Part shown: positions 29,742 through 38,678 of the stretch, piece after piece
Numbering within the stretch: the first letter of the stretch is position 1
Layout: each line of letters begins with the position of its first letter
NCBI GenBank assembly: GCA_937864205.1
Contig: CALMJB010000032.1
Location: 1-64,000, forward strand
DNA: 64,000 nt
Reading direction: 5' to 3'
From: an uncultured Actinomycetes bacterium
Lineage (GTDB): Bacteria > Actinomycetota > Actinomycetes > Nanopelagicales > Nanopelagicaceae
The notes under the pieces: generated by a model
The model's input: only the letters and a program-made list of their open reading frames with translations
What the model was told of the DNA's origin: nothing
Databases searched by the model: none
Made by a program: the position numbers and the translations under genes

Positions 29742-30515
29742 ATGTTAACGCGCTCACAACCGGCAGCCTTTTTTGATGTCGATAACACATTATTAAAAGG
29801 TTCAACTTTGTTTTTCTTAGGACGCGGAATGTATCAACGTGGTTTTTTTTCTCGGAAAGATATTTCCGCATTCGTTTTAGCAAATTTAAGATTCCGTTTA
29901 ACTGGAAAAGAAAATCGGAATGAGATTGAAAGATTCAAAGATGCCGCTTGTTCTTTTATTAAAGGACATCAAGTTACTGAGATCGAAGAAATTGGCAATC
30001 AAATTTATGAAGAGCATGTTTCCCCGGCAATTTGGCAAGGCACGGTTTCGATAGCCCATGATCATTTAAAAAAAGGCGAATCGGTTTGGTTAGTAACTGC
30101 CACACCACAAGATATGGCGCAATTGATTGCTAGAAAGCTTGGCTTAACCGGTGCGCTCGGAACTAAAGCAGAGAAAATAGATGGGGTTTATACCGGAAAA
30201 GTAATTGGCGAAATTCTGCATGGATCAGCAAAAGCAACTGCGATAAAAGAGCTTTCCAAACAAGAAAATTACGATTTAAATGATTGTTACGCCTACTCAG
30301 ATAGTCATCATGACATTCCATTACTTGAAACTGTTGGAAAACCAAGAGCAATAAATCCCGATACCCTGCTCAAAGTAAAAGCGTTTAGAGAAAATTGGCC
30401 GGTTTATGATTTCCGAAAAGCTCGAAGAGCCCGAAAGATTTTCGGTCCGCTAATCGGACGCATAGTTTCACTCGGCGTATTGATATCGCCTAGACGTTGG
30501 TTTCGCAGGAAATAA
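29742..30515 (+). CDS. HAD-IB family phosphatase (SerB1-like)
   Basis: A 257-residue HAD-superfamily hydrolase. Motif I is AFFDVDNTLLKG (catalytic aspartates near residues 12 and 14), motif II is VTATP, and motif III/IV is YSDSHHDIPLLETVG. A helical cap lies between motifs I and II. A basic C-terminal tail (RRARKIFG, RRWFRRK) is typical of the actinobacterial SerB1/CicA-like group. It may act on phosphoserine or a lysophospholipid-type phosphate; the sequence alone does not decide. Confidence 0.85.
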   Translation: MLTRSQPAAFFDVDNTLLKGSTLFFLGRGMYQRGFFSRKDISAFVLANLRFRLTGKENRNEIERFKDAACSFIKGHQVTEIEEIGNQIYEEHVSPAIWQGTVSIAHDHLKKGESVWLVTATPQDMAQLIARKLGLTGALGTKAEKIDGVYTGKVIGEILHGSAKATAIKELSKQENYDLNDCYAYSDSHHDIPLLETVGKPRAINPDTLLKVKAFRENWPVYDFRKARRARKIFGPLIGRIVSLGVLISPRRWFRRK

Positions 30516-30560
30516 TTACCGCTTAACTAGCTACAACTTCTAAGGTAATGTAGGCAGGTT

Positions 30561-32729
30561 ATGTCTGCGCCGACCTTTGCTGAAGAGCTCAGAGCTCGAT
30601 CCGATGAAGATCTTGAAAAACTAATCTCAAATCGCCCAGATCTGATTTATCCGGTCCCAAATGATTTTGCCAGCTTAGCTGCCCGAGCAAGTTCAATGCC
30701 TTCATTACTTCGCGCAGTTGACGACTTAAATAAATGGCAACTTCAAATCCTGGAAGCTGCTGCAATCCTAAGAGAACCATTCAAACCAAGTGAATTAGTT
30801 GCAGTTACTGACACTTCCGCAAAATCAGAGCTGGAAAATCTTTGGCAAATTGGCTTGTTTTATAAGGAGGGAAATTCTTATCGAATTCCGACAAATCTGC
30901 GGCAGTTATTAGGGCCAGAGCCAGCTAATTTAGGTCCAACCATCCAAACTTCTTTTAATCTAAATAATCTAGATAAAGCACCAAATGGAACCAAGGAGAT
31001 TCTTGAAAAACTAACTTGGGCCTCACCACGTGGCTCAATTTCAGATGGTGCAAAAATTTCCAAACCACTTTCTTGGCTCGTTGAAAATGGGTTTTTAGTT
31101 AAATCAAATGAAAAAACCGTAACTTTGCCAAGAGAAGTTGGGTTGGCATTGCGCGGCGGGAAAGTGCATAAGTTTCTTGAAAAAACTCCGCCTCAAATTA
31201 ATGCGAATACAGAATCAACTAGTCAAAAAATAATCGACCAATCCGCAATTGCCAATATTTCAACGGTACTGCGATGGGTAGAGGAATTACTTCATCACTT
31301 ATCTGATGAACCAGCAAATGCATTAAGAACCGGTGGTATTGGCATAAGAGATCTCAAGCGAATTAGCGAACATATTGGTATAGATGAAGAAATTTGCGCG
31401 TTTGTCTGCGAAATAAGTTATTTAGCTGGATTACTTGTTGTCGATGTAGATGAAAAAATCTTGCCAACTAGTGCTTTTGATCTTTGGCTCACTAAATCTG
31501 AAGAAGAGAAATGGTATGCGCTGGTAAGTGTGTGGCAAGAGAGTTCGCGTAACTTAAATTGGAATCAAAATGGCGATGACAAGCGCTTATCCCCGCTAGG
31601 AACTGATTTAGAACATCCCAGTGTCTTACCGATTAAACATGCAATATTTGAGTTGTTTTTACTTGACGACAAAACAAATTTAAAGTCCATCGAGATTGAA
31701 AAATCTGTCGAGTGGTTGATTCCAAAACGAGCAAATAAATTGATCTTAAGTTCAATAATTGAAGAACTGGAATGGTTTGGAATAACTGGCCAAAATTTAC
31801 TTTCAACTTTTGGTAAAAATTTTCTTAACAATGAAGATGATTTGAAAATCACGCAAGCGTTACCTAAGCCGGTTGATCATTTTGTAATTCAAGGTGATAA
31901 CACCGCGGTGGCTCCCGGTCCGTTATTGCCAGAAATAAGCGCTGAAATCGGTCAAATCGCTGACATTGCAAGTAAAGGTGGCGCAACTGTTTTCAAGTTC
32001 ACTGAGTCCTCAATTCGCCGCGGATTAGATCATGGAAAAACTGGCACACAGATAATCGATTTTCTTCGTAAATATTCGAAATCAAATCTGCCACAACCAC
32101 TTGAGTATCTGATTAATGATGTTGCTAAACGTCATGGTCGACTTCGGGTCGGGTCGACACACTCTTACATTAGATGTGAAGATGAAAGCATGATTTCCCA
32201 AATACTTCATGACAATCGCTGTGAGCATTTGCGGCTCCGTAAAATCGCACCACAAGTTTTAATCAGCGATGCTGAAAATATAGATTTGCTAACTGAATTA
32301 CGAGAGTATGGATATTTGCCAGCAAATGAAAACTCAAGTGGTGTAATTCTCAATGAACCCAAACTGTTGCGAGCCAAATCTAGACCAAAACCTCCGCGGG
32401 CAATCTCAGATTACTCAACACCGAACCAAACTGTAATTTCTACCGCAATAAAATCTATTCGCACCGGCGAACGCAGTCGCAAAAATATCTCCCCGGTTCC
32501 AAGCACTAGTGCAAATGAGACCCTGTCGATTTTGCAACAACACATTCAAAATAACTCAACTTTAATTATCAGTTATGCCGATACAAACGGCGGTTTACTC
32601 ACCAAAATGATTGATCCTAAAAATATTGCGCTCGGAACTTTATTGGCAGTTGATCACGCAACCGAACAACCGGTGCAATTCAAGATTTCTAGAATCGTAG
32701 GCGTATCTCCCGCCGAAGTTGTCAGTTAA
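30561..32729 (+). CDS. Helicase-associated domain protein (Helicase_C_3 family)
   Basis: A 722-residue protein of the actinobacterial family found next to XPB helicase (Rv0862c-like). It starts with SAPTFAEELRARSDEDLEKL and has winged-helix-like segments in the first 450 residues. The conserved C-terminal region begins around QGDNTAVAPGPL (near 455) and includes TVFKFTESSIRRGLDHGKTG and KRHGRLRVGSTHSYIRCED. No Walker A motif is present, so it is not itself a motor. It probably partners the XPB protein in DNA repair or transcription-coupled processes (inference). An M20 peptidase gene sits between the two here. Confidence 0.82.
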   Translation: MSAPTFAEELRARSDEDLEKLISNRPDLIYPVPNDFASLAARASSMPSLLRAVDDLNKWQLQILEAAAILREPFKPSELVAVTDTSAKSELENLWQIGLFYKEGNSYRIPTNLRQLLGPEPANLGPTIQTSFNLNNLDKAPNGTKEILEKLTWASPRGSISDGAKISKPLSWLVENGFLVKSNEKTVTLPREVGLALRGGKVHKFLEKTPPQINANTESTSQKIIDQSAIANISTVLRWVEELLHHLSDEPANALRTGGIGIRDLKRISEHIGIDEEICAFVCEISYLAGLLVVDVDEKILPTSAFDLWLTKSEEEKWYALVSVWQESSRNLNWNQNGDDKRLSPLGTDLEHPSVLPIKHAIFELFLLDDKTNLKSIEIEKSVEWLIPKRANKLILSSIIEELEWFGITGQNLLSTFGKNFLNNEDDLKITQALPKPVDHFVIQGDNTAVAPGPLLPEISAEIGQIADIASKGGATVFKFTESSIRRGLDHGKTGTQIIDFLRKYSKSNLPQPLEYLINDVAKRHGRLRVGSTHSYIRCEDESMISQILHDNRCEHLRLRKIAPQVLISDAENIDLLTELREYGYLPANENSSGVILNEPKLLRAKSRPKPPRAISDYSTPNQTVISTAIKSIRTGERSRKNISPVPSTSANETLSILQQHIQNNSTLIISYADTNGGLLTKMIDPKNIALGTLLAVDHATEQPVQFKISRIVGVSPAEVVS

Positions 32730-32743
32730 GGCAGAATAAGACC

Positions 32744-33853
32744 ATGCTGAATGAATTCTTAATTGATCTTCGCCAATTAGTTGAATGTGAATCTCCGACT
32801 GAAGATTTACCAGCTTGTCAGAAAGTTATTGAACTCGCGGCAAACATTTTAAAAAAGCAAACCAATAGCGCGGCGCAGATTCGAATTGAAAATGGTCGAC
32901 CCGTCCTTTGGTGGGGTGCCAATAACCCAAAAATAGTATTGCTCTGCCACCTAGATACGGTTTGGCCAATCGGAAGTTTTGATCCAGTTTGGAAAGAAAC
33001 TGATGATCAGATATTTGGTCCAGGAATTTACGATATGAAATCTGGTTTTTTGCAGGCAGTTTATGCAATTGCTCAATTATCTAAACAAAATAAGCCGTCA
33101 ACAGATATGACTAACTTGGCTTTGATTGCAACTACCGATGAAGAGACCGGCTCTGAAACTTCAAAGCGATTGATCGCTGAAATTTCCAAAACTGCCGAAT
33201 ATGTGTTGGTTTTTGAAAGCTCGTATATGGATGGCCAAGTGAAAACTGCTCGTAAAGGTACTTCTATGTATCAAATCAAAGTTATTGGCAAAGCTGCCCA
33301 TGCCGGTCTAGAACCTGAAAAAGGAATTAATGCCACCGTTGAAATAGCGAAGCTTGTCGAAGTGATCACAAAATTAGCAGATCCAAAAAGTGGCACGTCA
33401 GTTGTGCCAACGGTTTTAAAATCGGGCACGACCACAAATACTGTGCCAGATTCAGCTGTGCTAGATGTTGATTGCCGCTCATTCCAAATGAAAGAACTAC
33501 AACGAATTGATACACAAATTCGAAAATTGTCGAGCCCGAGCGCACAAGTGTCTGTCACCGGTGGAATAAATCGACCACCACTTGAAGAAGTAAGTACGTC
33601 AAAACTATTTGAAAAACTAAATAACGCACTCACCAATTCGGGTTTACCCAAAGTTAAATCTGCTGCAGTTGGTGGAGCAAGTGATGGCAATTTAGCCGCC
33701 GCTGCCGGAGCGCAAGTATTAGATGGTTTAGGTGCAATTGGAAGTGGTGCTCACGCTAAATCAGAACACATCCTTAAATCCAGAATTGAATCTCAAATAA
33801 ATATGACCGCTTTGTTGCTAACTGAATTAATGTCCGAGTCGAAAACTAAATAA
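32744..33853 (+). CDS. M20 family metallopeptidase (carboxypeptidase G2-like)
   Basis: A 369-residue zinc-dependent amidohydrolase/peptidase. Metal-site motifs appear in order: VLLCHLDTVWP, GPGIYDMKSG, TTDEETGSETS (catalytic glutamates) and a C-terminal GSGAHAKSEHI. The dimerisation domain carries HAGLEPEKGINA. The best family fit is glutamate carboxypeptidase/CPG2-type M20A, acting on an N-acylated amino acid or folate-like substrate. The exact substrate cannot be read. It starts 14 bp after the helicase-associated gene and is probably cotranscribed. Confidence 0.87.
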   Translation: MLNEFLIDLRQLVECESPTEDLPACQKVIELAANILKKQTNSAAQIRIENGRPVLWWGANNPKIVLLCHLDTVWPIGSFDPVWKETDDQIFGPGIYDMKSGFLQAVYAIAQLSKQNKPSTDMTNLALIATTDEETGSETSKRLIAEISKTAEYVLVFESSYMDGQVKTARKGTSMYQIKVIGKAAHAGLEPEKGINATVEIAKLVEVITKLADPKSGTSVVPTVLKSGTTTNTVPDSAVLDVDCRSFQMKELQRIDTQIRKLSSPSAQVSVTGGINRPPLEEVSTSKLFEKLNNALTNSGLPKVKSAAVGGASDGNLAAAAGAQVLDGLGAIGSGAHAKSEHILKSRIESQINMTALLLTELMSESKTK

Positions 33854-33880
33854 GCAAAGAATTAGGAAGTCTGCATATAA

Positions 33881-35524
33881 ATGAGTGATGGTCCGTTAAT
33901 CGTACAAAGTGATAAAACTCTTTTACTCGATACCGATCATGTTCTCGCCGATGAATGTCGCCGAGCAATCGCACCTTTTGCAGAGTTAGAAAAATCTCCA
34001 GAACACATTCATACCTATCGTTTGAGTTCGCTGGGGCTTTGGAATGCCAGAGCCGCCGGTCACGATGCCGAACAAGTAATTGACACTTTACTTAAATATT
34101 CAAGGTATGCCGTACCTCATTCATTGTTGATTGATATCGCTGAAATCATGTCGAGATATGGCCGATTGCGCTTAGAGTCTCATCCGGTTCATGGATTGAT
34201 CTTGGTTTCTAATGATGCAGCGGTTTTAAAAGAGATAACCAGAGGAAAAAAAGTTGCACCAATGCTTGGAATTCAAGTTGATGAAGAAACTATTGTGGTG
34301 CATCCAGGTCAACGTGGATTTTTAAAACAAGCCTTATTAAAAATGGGTTGGCCGGCAGAAGATTTTGCCGGGTATGTAGATGGTGAAAAACACGAAATTT
34401 CTTTGAAGCTAGATGGATGGCAGCCAAGAAAATATCAAGAGTTAGCAGCCGAAGGTTTTTGGCATGGTGGTTCAGGAGTTGTAGTTCTACCGTGTGGAGC
34501 TGGAAAAACTATTGTTGCAATCGCAGCAATGGCACATGCCAAAGCGACCACTTTAATTTTGGTAACAAATACCGTCGCAGCCAGACAGTGGCGGGATGAG
34601 TTAATTAAGCGAACAAATCTTCATGAAGATGAGATTGGTGAGTACTCCGGCAGTAAAAAAGAGATTCGACCTATAACAATCGCAACTTATCAAGTTCTTA
34701 CCACTAAACGTAAAGGTGTATACGCCCACCTTGAACTATTTGATGCGATTGACTGGGGTTTAATTGTTTATGACGAAGTACATTTATTACCTGCGCCAAT
34801 CTTCCGCTTCACCGCTGATATTCAATCTCGTCGAAGATTAGGTTTAACCGCCACATTAATAAGAGAAGATGGTTTAGAGGGCGAAGTTTTTTCGTTGATC
34901 GGTCCAAAAAGATTTGATGTCCCTTGGAAAGAGATTGAAGCACAAGGTTATATAGCGCCAGCAGATTGCATAGAGGTACGGGTCAACCTAACCGAAGCTG
35001 AGCGATTAAATTATGCGACCGCAGATTTAGAACACAAGTATCGAACTTGCTCCACTACGCAAACCAAAAACGAAGTTGCAATCAATCTTGCCCACAAACA
35101 CAGTGCCGATCAAGTATTGATTATTGGACAATATATTGATCAATTAGATTCATTAGCAGAAAAATTACAAGTCCCGGTTATCAAAGGCGATACGCCAATT
35201 AAAGAGCGAGAAATTCTCTACGGAAAGTTTCGAACCGGCGAAATTAAATGTTTGATTGTCTCTAAAGTTGCTAACTTTTCGATCGACTTACCCGACGCCA
35301 CGATTGCGATACAAGTTTCTGGAACTTTTGGTTCAAGACAAGAAGAAGCTCAAAGATTGGGAAGAGTACTTAGACCAAAATCTGATGGCCGAAGCGCCCG
35401 GTTTTACACATTGGTAGCCCGAGACACAATCGATCAAGATTTTGCCCAAAATCGACAACGATTCTTAGCAGAACAGGGGTATGCCTATCAGATCATCGAT
35501 GCCGATGAAATATCTAAGAAGTAG
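33881..35524 (+). CDS. XPB/Ssl2-type DNA helicase
   Basis: A 547-residue superfamily 2 helicase. An N-terminal damage-recognition-like domain (residues 1-170) precedes Walker A CGAGKT (205-210), the DEVH box (298-301), GLTATLIRED and motif VI QRLGRVLRPK. It matches mycobacterial XPB (Rv0861c), a 3'-5' helicase tied to nucleotide-excision-type repair. A good AGGAAGT Shine-Dalgarno precedes the ATG. The 3' end overlaps the convergent glutaredoxin gene by 11 bp. Confidence 0.93.
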   Translation: MSDGPLIVQSDKTLLLDTDHVLADECRRAIAPFAELEKSPEHIHTYRLSSLGLWNARAAGHDAEQVIDTLLKYSRYAVPHSLLIDIAEIMSRYGRLRLESHPVHGLILVSNDAAVLKEITRGKKVAPMLGIQVDEETIVVHPGQRGFLKQALLKMGWPAEDFAGYVDGEKHEISLKLDGWQPRKYQELAAEGFWHGGSGVVVLPCGAGKTIVAIAAMAHAKATTLILVTNTVAARQWRDELIKRTNLHEDEIGEYSGSKKEIRPITIATYQVLTTKRKGVYAHLELFDAIDWGLIVYDEVHLLPAPIFRFTADIQSRRRLGLTATLIREDGLEGEVFSLIGPKRFDVPWKEIEAQGYIAPADCIEVRVNLTEAERLNYATADLEHKYRTCSTTQTKNEVAINLAHKHSADQVLIIGQYIDQLDSLAEKLQVPVIKGDTPIKEREILYGKFRTGEIKCLIVSKVANFSIDLPDATIAIQVSGTFGSRQEEAQRLGRVLRPKSDGRSARFYTLVARDTIDQDFAQNRQRFLAEQGYAYQIIDADEISKK

Positions 35525-35789
35525 CTTTTAGCGCGGTAATAAATCTATCTTCATCCACTTTGAAAAAATCGTGTATTTGGCCATCGATTGTAATTACCGG
35601 AACTTGTTCAGAATAAAGATTAATTAACTCTTGGCTTGAATCAATATCTACAATCTGCAAATTAAATTCATTTTTATTTTTAAGTTGCGTAATCTTTGCG
35701 ATTGCTTGTTCACACAGATGACAGCCAGATCTTGAATAAACCAATACTTGCTTAATCTTAAAACCAGATTTATTTTCGGATACGGCCAT
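35514..35789 (-). CDS. Glutaredoxin-like (DUF836) protein
   Basis: A 91-residue thioredoxin-fold protein. The active site is YSRSGCHLCEQAI (CHLC, residues 23-26), and the cis-proline region is QVPVITIDG. Small proteins of this kind occur near serB1, proC and hemA in actinobacteria. It would act in cytosolic thiol-disulfide exchange; the partner is unknown. The start overlaps the preceding gene by 20 bp. Confidence 0.85.
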   Translation of the reverse strand: MAVSENKSGFKIKQVLVYSRSGCHLCEQAIAKITQLKNKNEFNLQIVDIDSSQELINLYSEQVPVITIDGQIHDFFKVDEDRFITALKATS

Positions 35790-36093
35790 TTGACATTACG
35801 CGATCAACTAGTTCTTGAACTACTAAAGTGATATCGCCTTTGGCGGTCGCTAAATTTTCCTCAAATTTTTTTAGATAAGTCGCGGCAGTTGATTGTGCAA
35901 CGGTGCCGATTAATGGACCATATCGCTTTGCTAAGAATTGCTCCGCTATCTTTCCAATCACTTTTGCAAGTTCTTCTCGAGCTTGATTCAAATCCGGTTT
36001 TGGCGTAATACCTTCAATAATTTCAATTGCTGGATGTTCGCGACCGACACGTAAAAATTTTTCCTGAATAATTGCTGATAAATCATCACTCAT
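35770..36093 (-). CDS. Unknown 107-residue protein coupled to a glutaredoxin-like gene
   Basis: I do not recognise this protein. It is mainly helical by appearance, acidic at the N-terminus (MSDDLSAIIQEKFL) and basic at the end (MSNGRIRK), with no cysteine, membrane segment or signal peptide. The ATG at 36093 is preferred over a TTG three codons upstream. It overlaps the glutaredoxin-like gene by 20 bp and probably shares its transcript. Coding status rests on that coupling and on the clean frame. Confidence 0.6.
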   Translation of the reverse strand: MSDDLSAIIQEKFLRVGREHPAIEIIEGITPKPDLNQAREELAKVIGKIAEQFLAKRYGPLIGTVAQSTAATYLKKFEENLATAKGDITLVVQELVDRVMSNGRIRK

Positions 36094-36117
36094 TATTACC
36101 AAATCATCTCAGACTGC

Positions 36118-36123
36118 TAGCGT
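36118..36123 (+). promoter_or_regulatory. Putative -10 box of the secreted metalloprotease gene
   Basis: TAGCGT lies 7 nt before the GTG at 36131 in a divergent gap of only 37 bp. It fits the leaderless pattern. The -35 would fall inside the divergent gene's start region. Confidence 0.3.
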
Positions 36124-36130
36124 TTGCGCC

Positions 36131-38548
36131 GTGCCAGCGCAGCAATCTAAGTTTTCAATCAAACTTTTCGCCATTTCAGTGGCGTCAGCCCTATTAATAA
36201 ATCTAGTTGCGCCAATCTCTGTTAATGCATTAAGCCCAGAATTAAGAGTTTCGCCAGCCAGCTGGGGTTACACCATCGGCACCGGAAATCCTGGCAGTAA
36301 TTCATCTGCAAGTTTTACCAACTTACAAACTGCGCCTTACTCAAACAGTTTCAATATTCAACAAAAAAGCACCTTTGTAGTTACTTACGATCAAGTTCCC
36401 AATGATGCCAAAATAGCTATTCAAGCTGCGATTGATGTTTGGGCGGCAAACTTTGCCTCGTCGGTACCAATTAATGTTTCAGTAGCTTGGGGAAAAGCGA
36501 GCGGAGTCGGAGTATTAGCAGCGGCAACTCCAAAGAATAATTATGCAAACTTTCCAGGTGCGCCAGATCGAAATCTTTTTTACCCATCCGCGCTCGCAAA
36601 TGCATTAGCAGGAAAAGATCTAGATCCAAAAAATAATGAGATGGATATTCGGGTAACCAGTAATGCCCCTTGGTATTTAGGAACAGATGGAAATTGTCCG
36701 CGCACACTTTATGACTTGATGTCGGTAATTTTGCACGAGATGGCACACGGTTTGGGTTTTGTCTCAAATAATGTTTATGACCCATTTTTTAGATTTGGAC
36801 GAATTGATCAACCGACTCCGTTTGATGCATATGCGCAGCTAACCGATGGCCGCAGATTGGCAGATTTGCCAAGCCCATCAAAAGAACTTGGTGATGCATT
36901 AATCTCTCGATTGGTTTGGGCTGGTGACAATGCCACTAAAGCCAACAACGGTGTAAGACCTTTGTTGTATACGCCAAATCCTTATGAACCCGGATCTTCA
37001 ATCAGTCATTTAGATGAAAAAACTTTTTCAGCAAGTGGTCCTAATGCCACAATGACACCAAACTTAGATTTTGGTGAAGTTTTCCACGAGCCAGGCTCAA
37101 TTCTTATTGGAATGTTTGATGATATGAGATTGAAACCGCCAGCTGGAACCACAATTTCAGTTCCGCAAGCACCACAAAATGTAAAAGCGATTTTGGCTGA
37201 TCAATCTGCAATTCTTGAATTTTTGCCGCCGGTCAATGCCCGCGGAGCGAATATCTCTGGCTATATTGTTAAAAATTTAGTAACCAGTGAAAGCACTAAT
37301 GTAACGGCAAGCCCAGCAATCATTTCTAACTTAAAAAATGGCACAAAATATACTTTTTCAATCTCTGCGGTAAATGATTTAGGTACTTCTGCTGCGATAA
37401 CTACAAACTCTGTAACTCCGATGGCACCTTGGCGAGAGAGTGTGGTTGATGAATCAGCAGATGCTAAATTTCTAACCACAGGTACTTATGCGGGCAAACC
37501 CATTATTGCTTACTCTGATAGTAAAAATGGTGATTTAAAACTTGCCACTTGGAATGGAAAAAAGTGGCTGATCTCTGTAATTGACGGAAATTCTTCCGAT
37601 AAAGGCAAAACTACAAACGATGTCTCTGGAAATGTTTCACTTTGCACAGGCGTAAAAGGTAAAACTAATTACCTCTTTATTACGTATGCAGATCTAACAA
37701 ACAAAGATCTGCGGCTTGCAGAATATGATGGAAAAACCTGGAGTTATTCGGTGGTTGATGGTGACGGAGCTACATTAAATGACTACAAAGATCCGATTCG
37801 AGTCAGATCAAATGCAGATGTCAGTGTATCCAGTGGTTGTTCATACTCTGCAAATGGTTTACAAATTTTCTATCGAGATGAAACTCAAGGAATAGTACTC
37901 GGCGCAGTTCGAGATGGAAAAAATTGGCGGTATGAAATAGTCGATGGTGATAAAGATACAAATAATCGCACGCTCGGCGACACCGCATTTCATATGAAAG
38001 TTTTAACAAATGGACGAACTGTCACAATTGTTTATGACTCAGTTTTAAACATTGATCGAGATCGAAATCCAACTCGCGGTGAAATGAGAACCGCAACTCG
38101 AAATACTATTTATCCTGAAGACTGGGTTTATTCAACAATCGATACACCAGATGATGGAATTCAAGTCACCGGTTACGATGTCGCCGCAAACTCAACTTCA
38201 AAAGGAATCAATGCTGGTTGGTTTACTGCAACTGGAATTTCGCTGCCTAATCCAAATGGCATTCGCTTTAGAGCATTGAAAGATAGTTCAAATATCTCAG
38301 CAAGTTTTGACCCAGCCAAGATGCCCAATTTTGCTGGTGCACCCTCGGCGCCAATTGCAATTGACAACACCGCCTTGCTTTTTGGTTGCCAAAAGCGACT
38401 TTGTATGTTGAATAAATTTGATCAGGTTATAAAACTTGTCACAGATCAATCGCTCATAGAAAATTCACGGGCTGATTGGTTGACGATTGGCAAAACCAGA
38501 TACGCCGTAGTTGGCGCATCTGGTCAGCTAAAACTTTTTAAAATTTAA
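36131..38548 (+). CDS. Secreted metalloprotease-like protein with FN3 and C-terminal repeats
   Basis: An 805-residue exported protein from a GTG start. The signal peptide ends near residue 33 (SVNA-LSP). A zinc-protease motif HEMAHGLGF is at 202-210 in an N-terminal domain of about 330 residues. The metzincin third-ligand position (212) is serine rather than His or Asp, so the zinc site may differ. A fibronectin type III domain covers about 340-433. The remaining 370 residues hold at least four propeller-like repeats with a shared core such as GKTWSYSVVDGDG and GKNWRYEIVDGDK. Probably an extracellular or surface hydrolase; the substrate is unknown. Confidence 0.72.
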   Translation: MPAQQSKFSIKLFAISVASALLINLVAPISVNALSPELRVSPASWGYTIGTGNPGSNSSASFTNLQTAPYSNSFNIQQKSTFVVTYDQVPNDAKIAIQAAIDVWAANFASSVPINVSVAWGKASGVGVLAAATPKNNYANFPGAPDRNLFYPSALANALAGKDLDPKNNEMDIRVTSNAPWYLGTDGNCPRTLYDLMSVILHEMAHGLGFVSNNVYDPFFRFGRIDQPTPFDAYAQLTDGRRLADLPSPSKELGDALISRLVWAGDNATKANNGVRPLLYTPNPYEPGSSISHLDEKTFSASGPNATMTPNLDFGEVFHEPGSILIGMFDDMRLKPPAGTTISVPQAPQNVKAILADQSAILEFLPPVNARGANISGYIVKNLVTSESTNVTASPAIISNLKNGTKYTFSISAVNDLGTSAAITTNSVTPMAPWRESVVDESADAKFLTTGTYAGKPIIAYSDSKNGDLKLATWNGKKWLISVIDGNSSDKGKTTNDVSGNVSLCTGVKGKTNYLFITYADLTNKDLRLAEYDGKTWSYSVVDGDGATLNDYKDPIRVRSNADVSVSSGCSYSANGLQIFYRDETQGIVLGAVRDGKNWRYEIVDGDKDTNNRTLGDTAFHMKVLTNGRTVTIVYDSVLNIDRDRNPTRGEMRTATRNTIYPEDWVYSTIDTPDDGIQVTGYDVAANSTSKGINAGWFTATGISLPNPNGIRFRALKDSSNISASFDPAKMPNFAGAPSAPIAIDNTALLFGCQKRLCMLNKFDQVIKLVTDQSLIENSRADWLTIGKTRYAVVGASGQLKLFKI

Positions 38549-38647
38549 TTATTTTGCTTGGCGCCGTTGAATACGGGTGCGCTTGAGCAGTTTTTTATGC
38601 TTCTTCTTGGCCATGCGTTTGCGACGCTTCTTGATTACTGAGCCCAT
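38549..38647 (-). CDS. Small ribosomal protein bS22 (AURKAIP1/COX24 domain), 32 residues
   Basis: A 32-residue, extremely basic protein starting [16 protein letters not shown] and ending [10 protein letters not shown]. It is nearly identical in layout to the actinobacterial small-subunit protein bS22 (mycobacterial Rv0500B type). A clear AAGGAAG Shine-Dalgarno lies 5 nt before the ATG. Its stop codon directly abuts the stop of the convergent protease gene, with no base between them. Proximity to proC matches the conserved actinobacterial neighbourhood. It is short enough to be missed by automatic gene calling. Confidence 0.93.
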   Translation of the reverse strand: MGSVIKKRRKRMAKKKHKKLLKRTRIQRRQAK

Positions 38648-38678
38648 TTAACTTCCTTTCTTGATGATGAAAAGTTTA

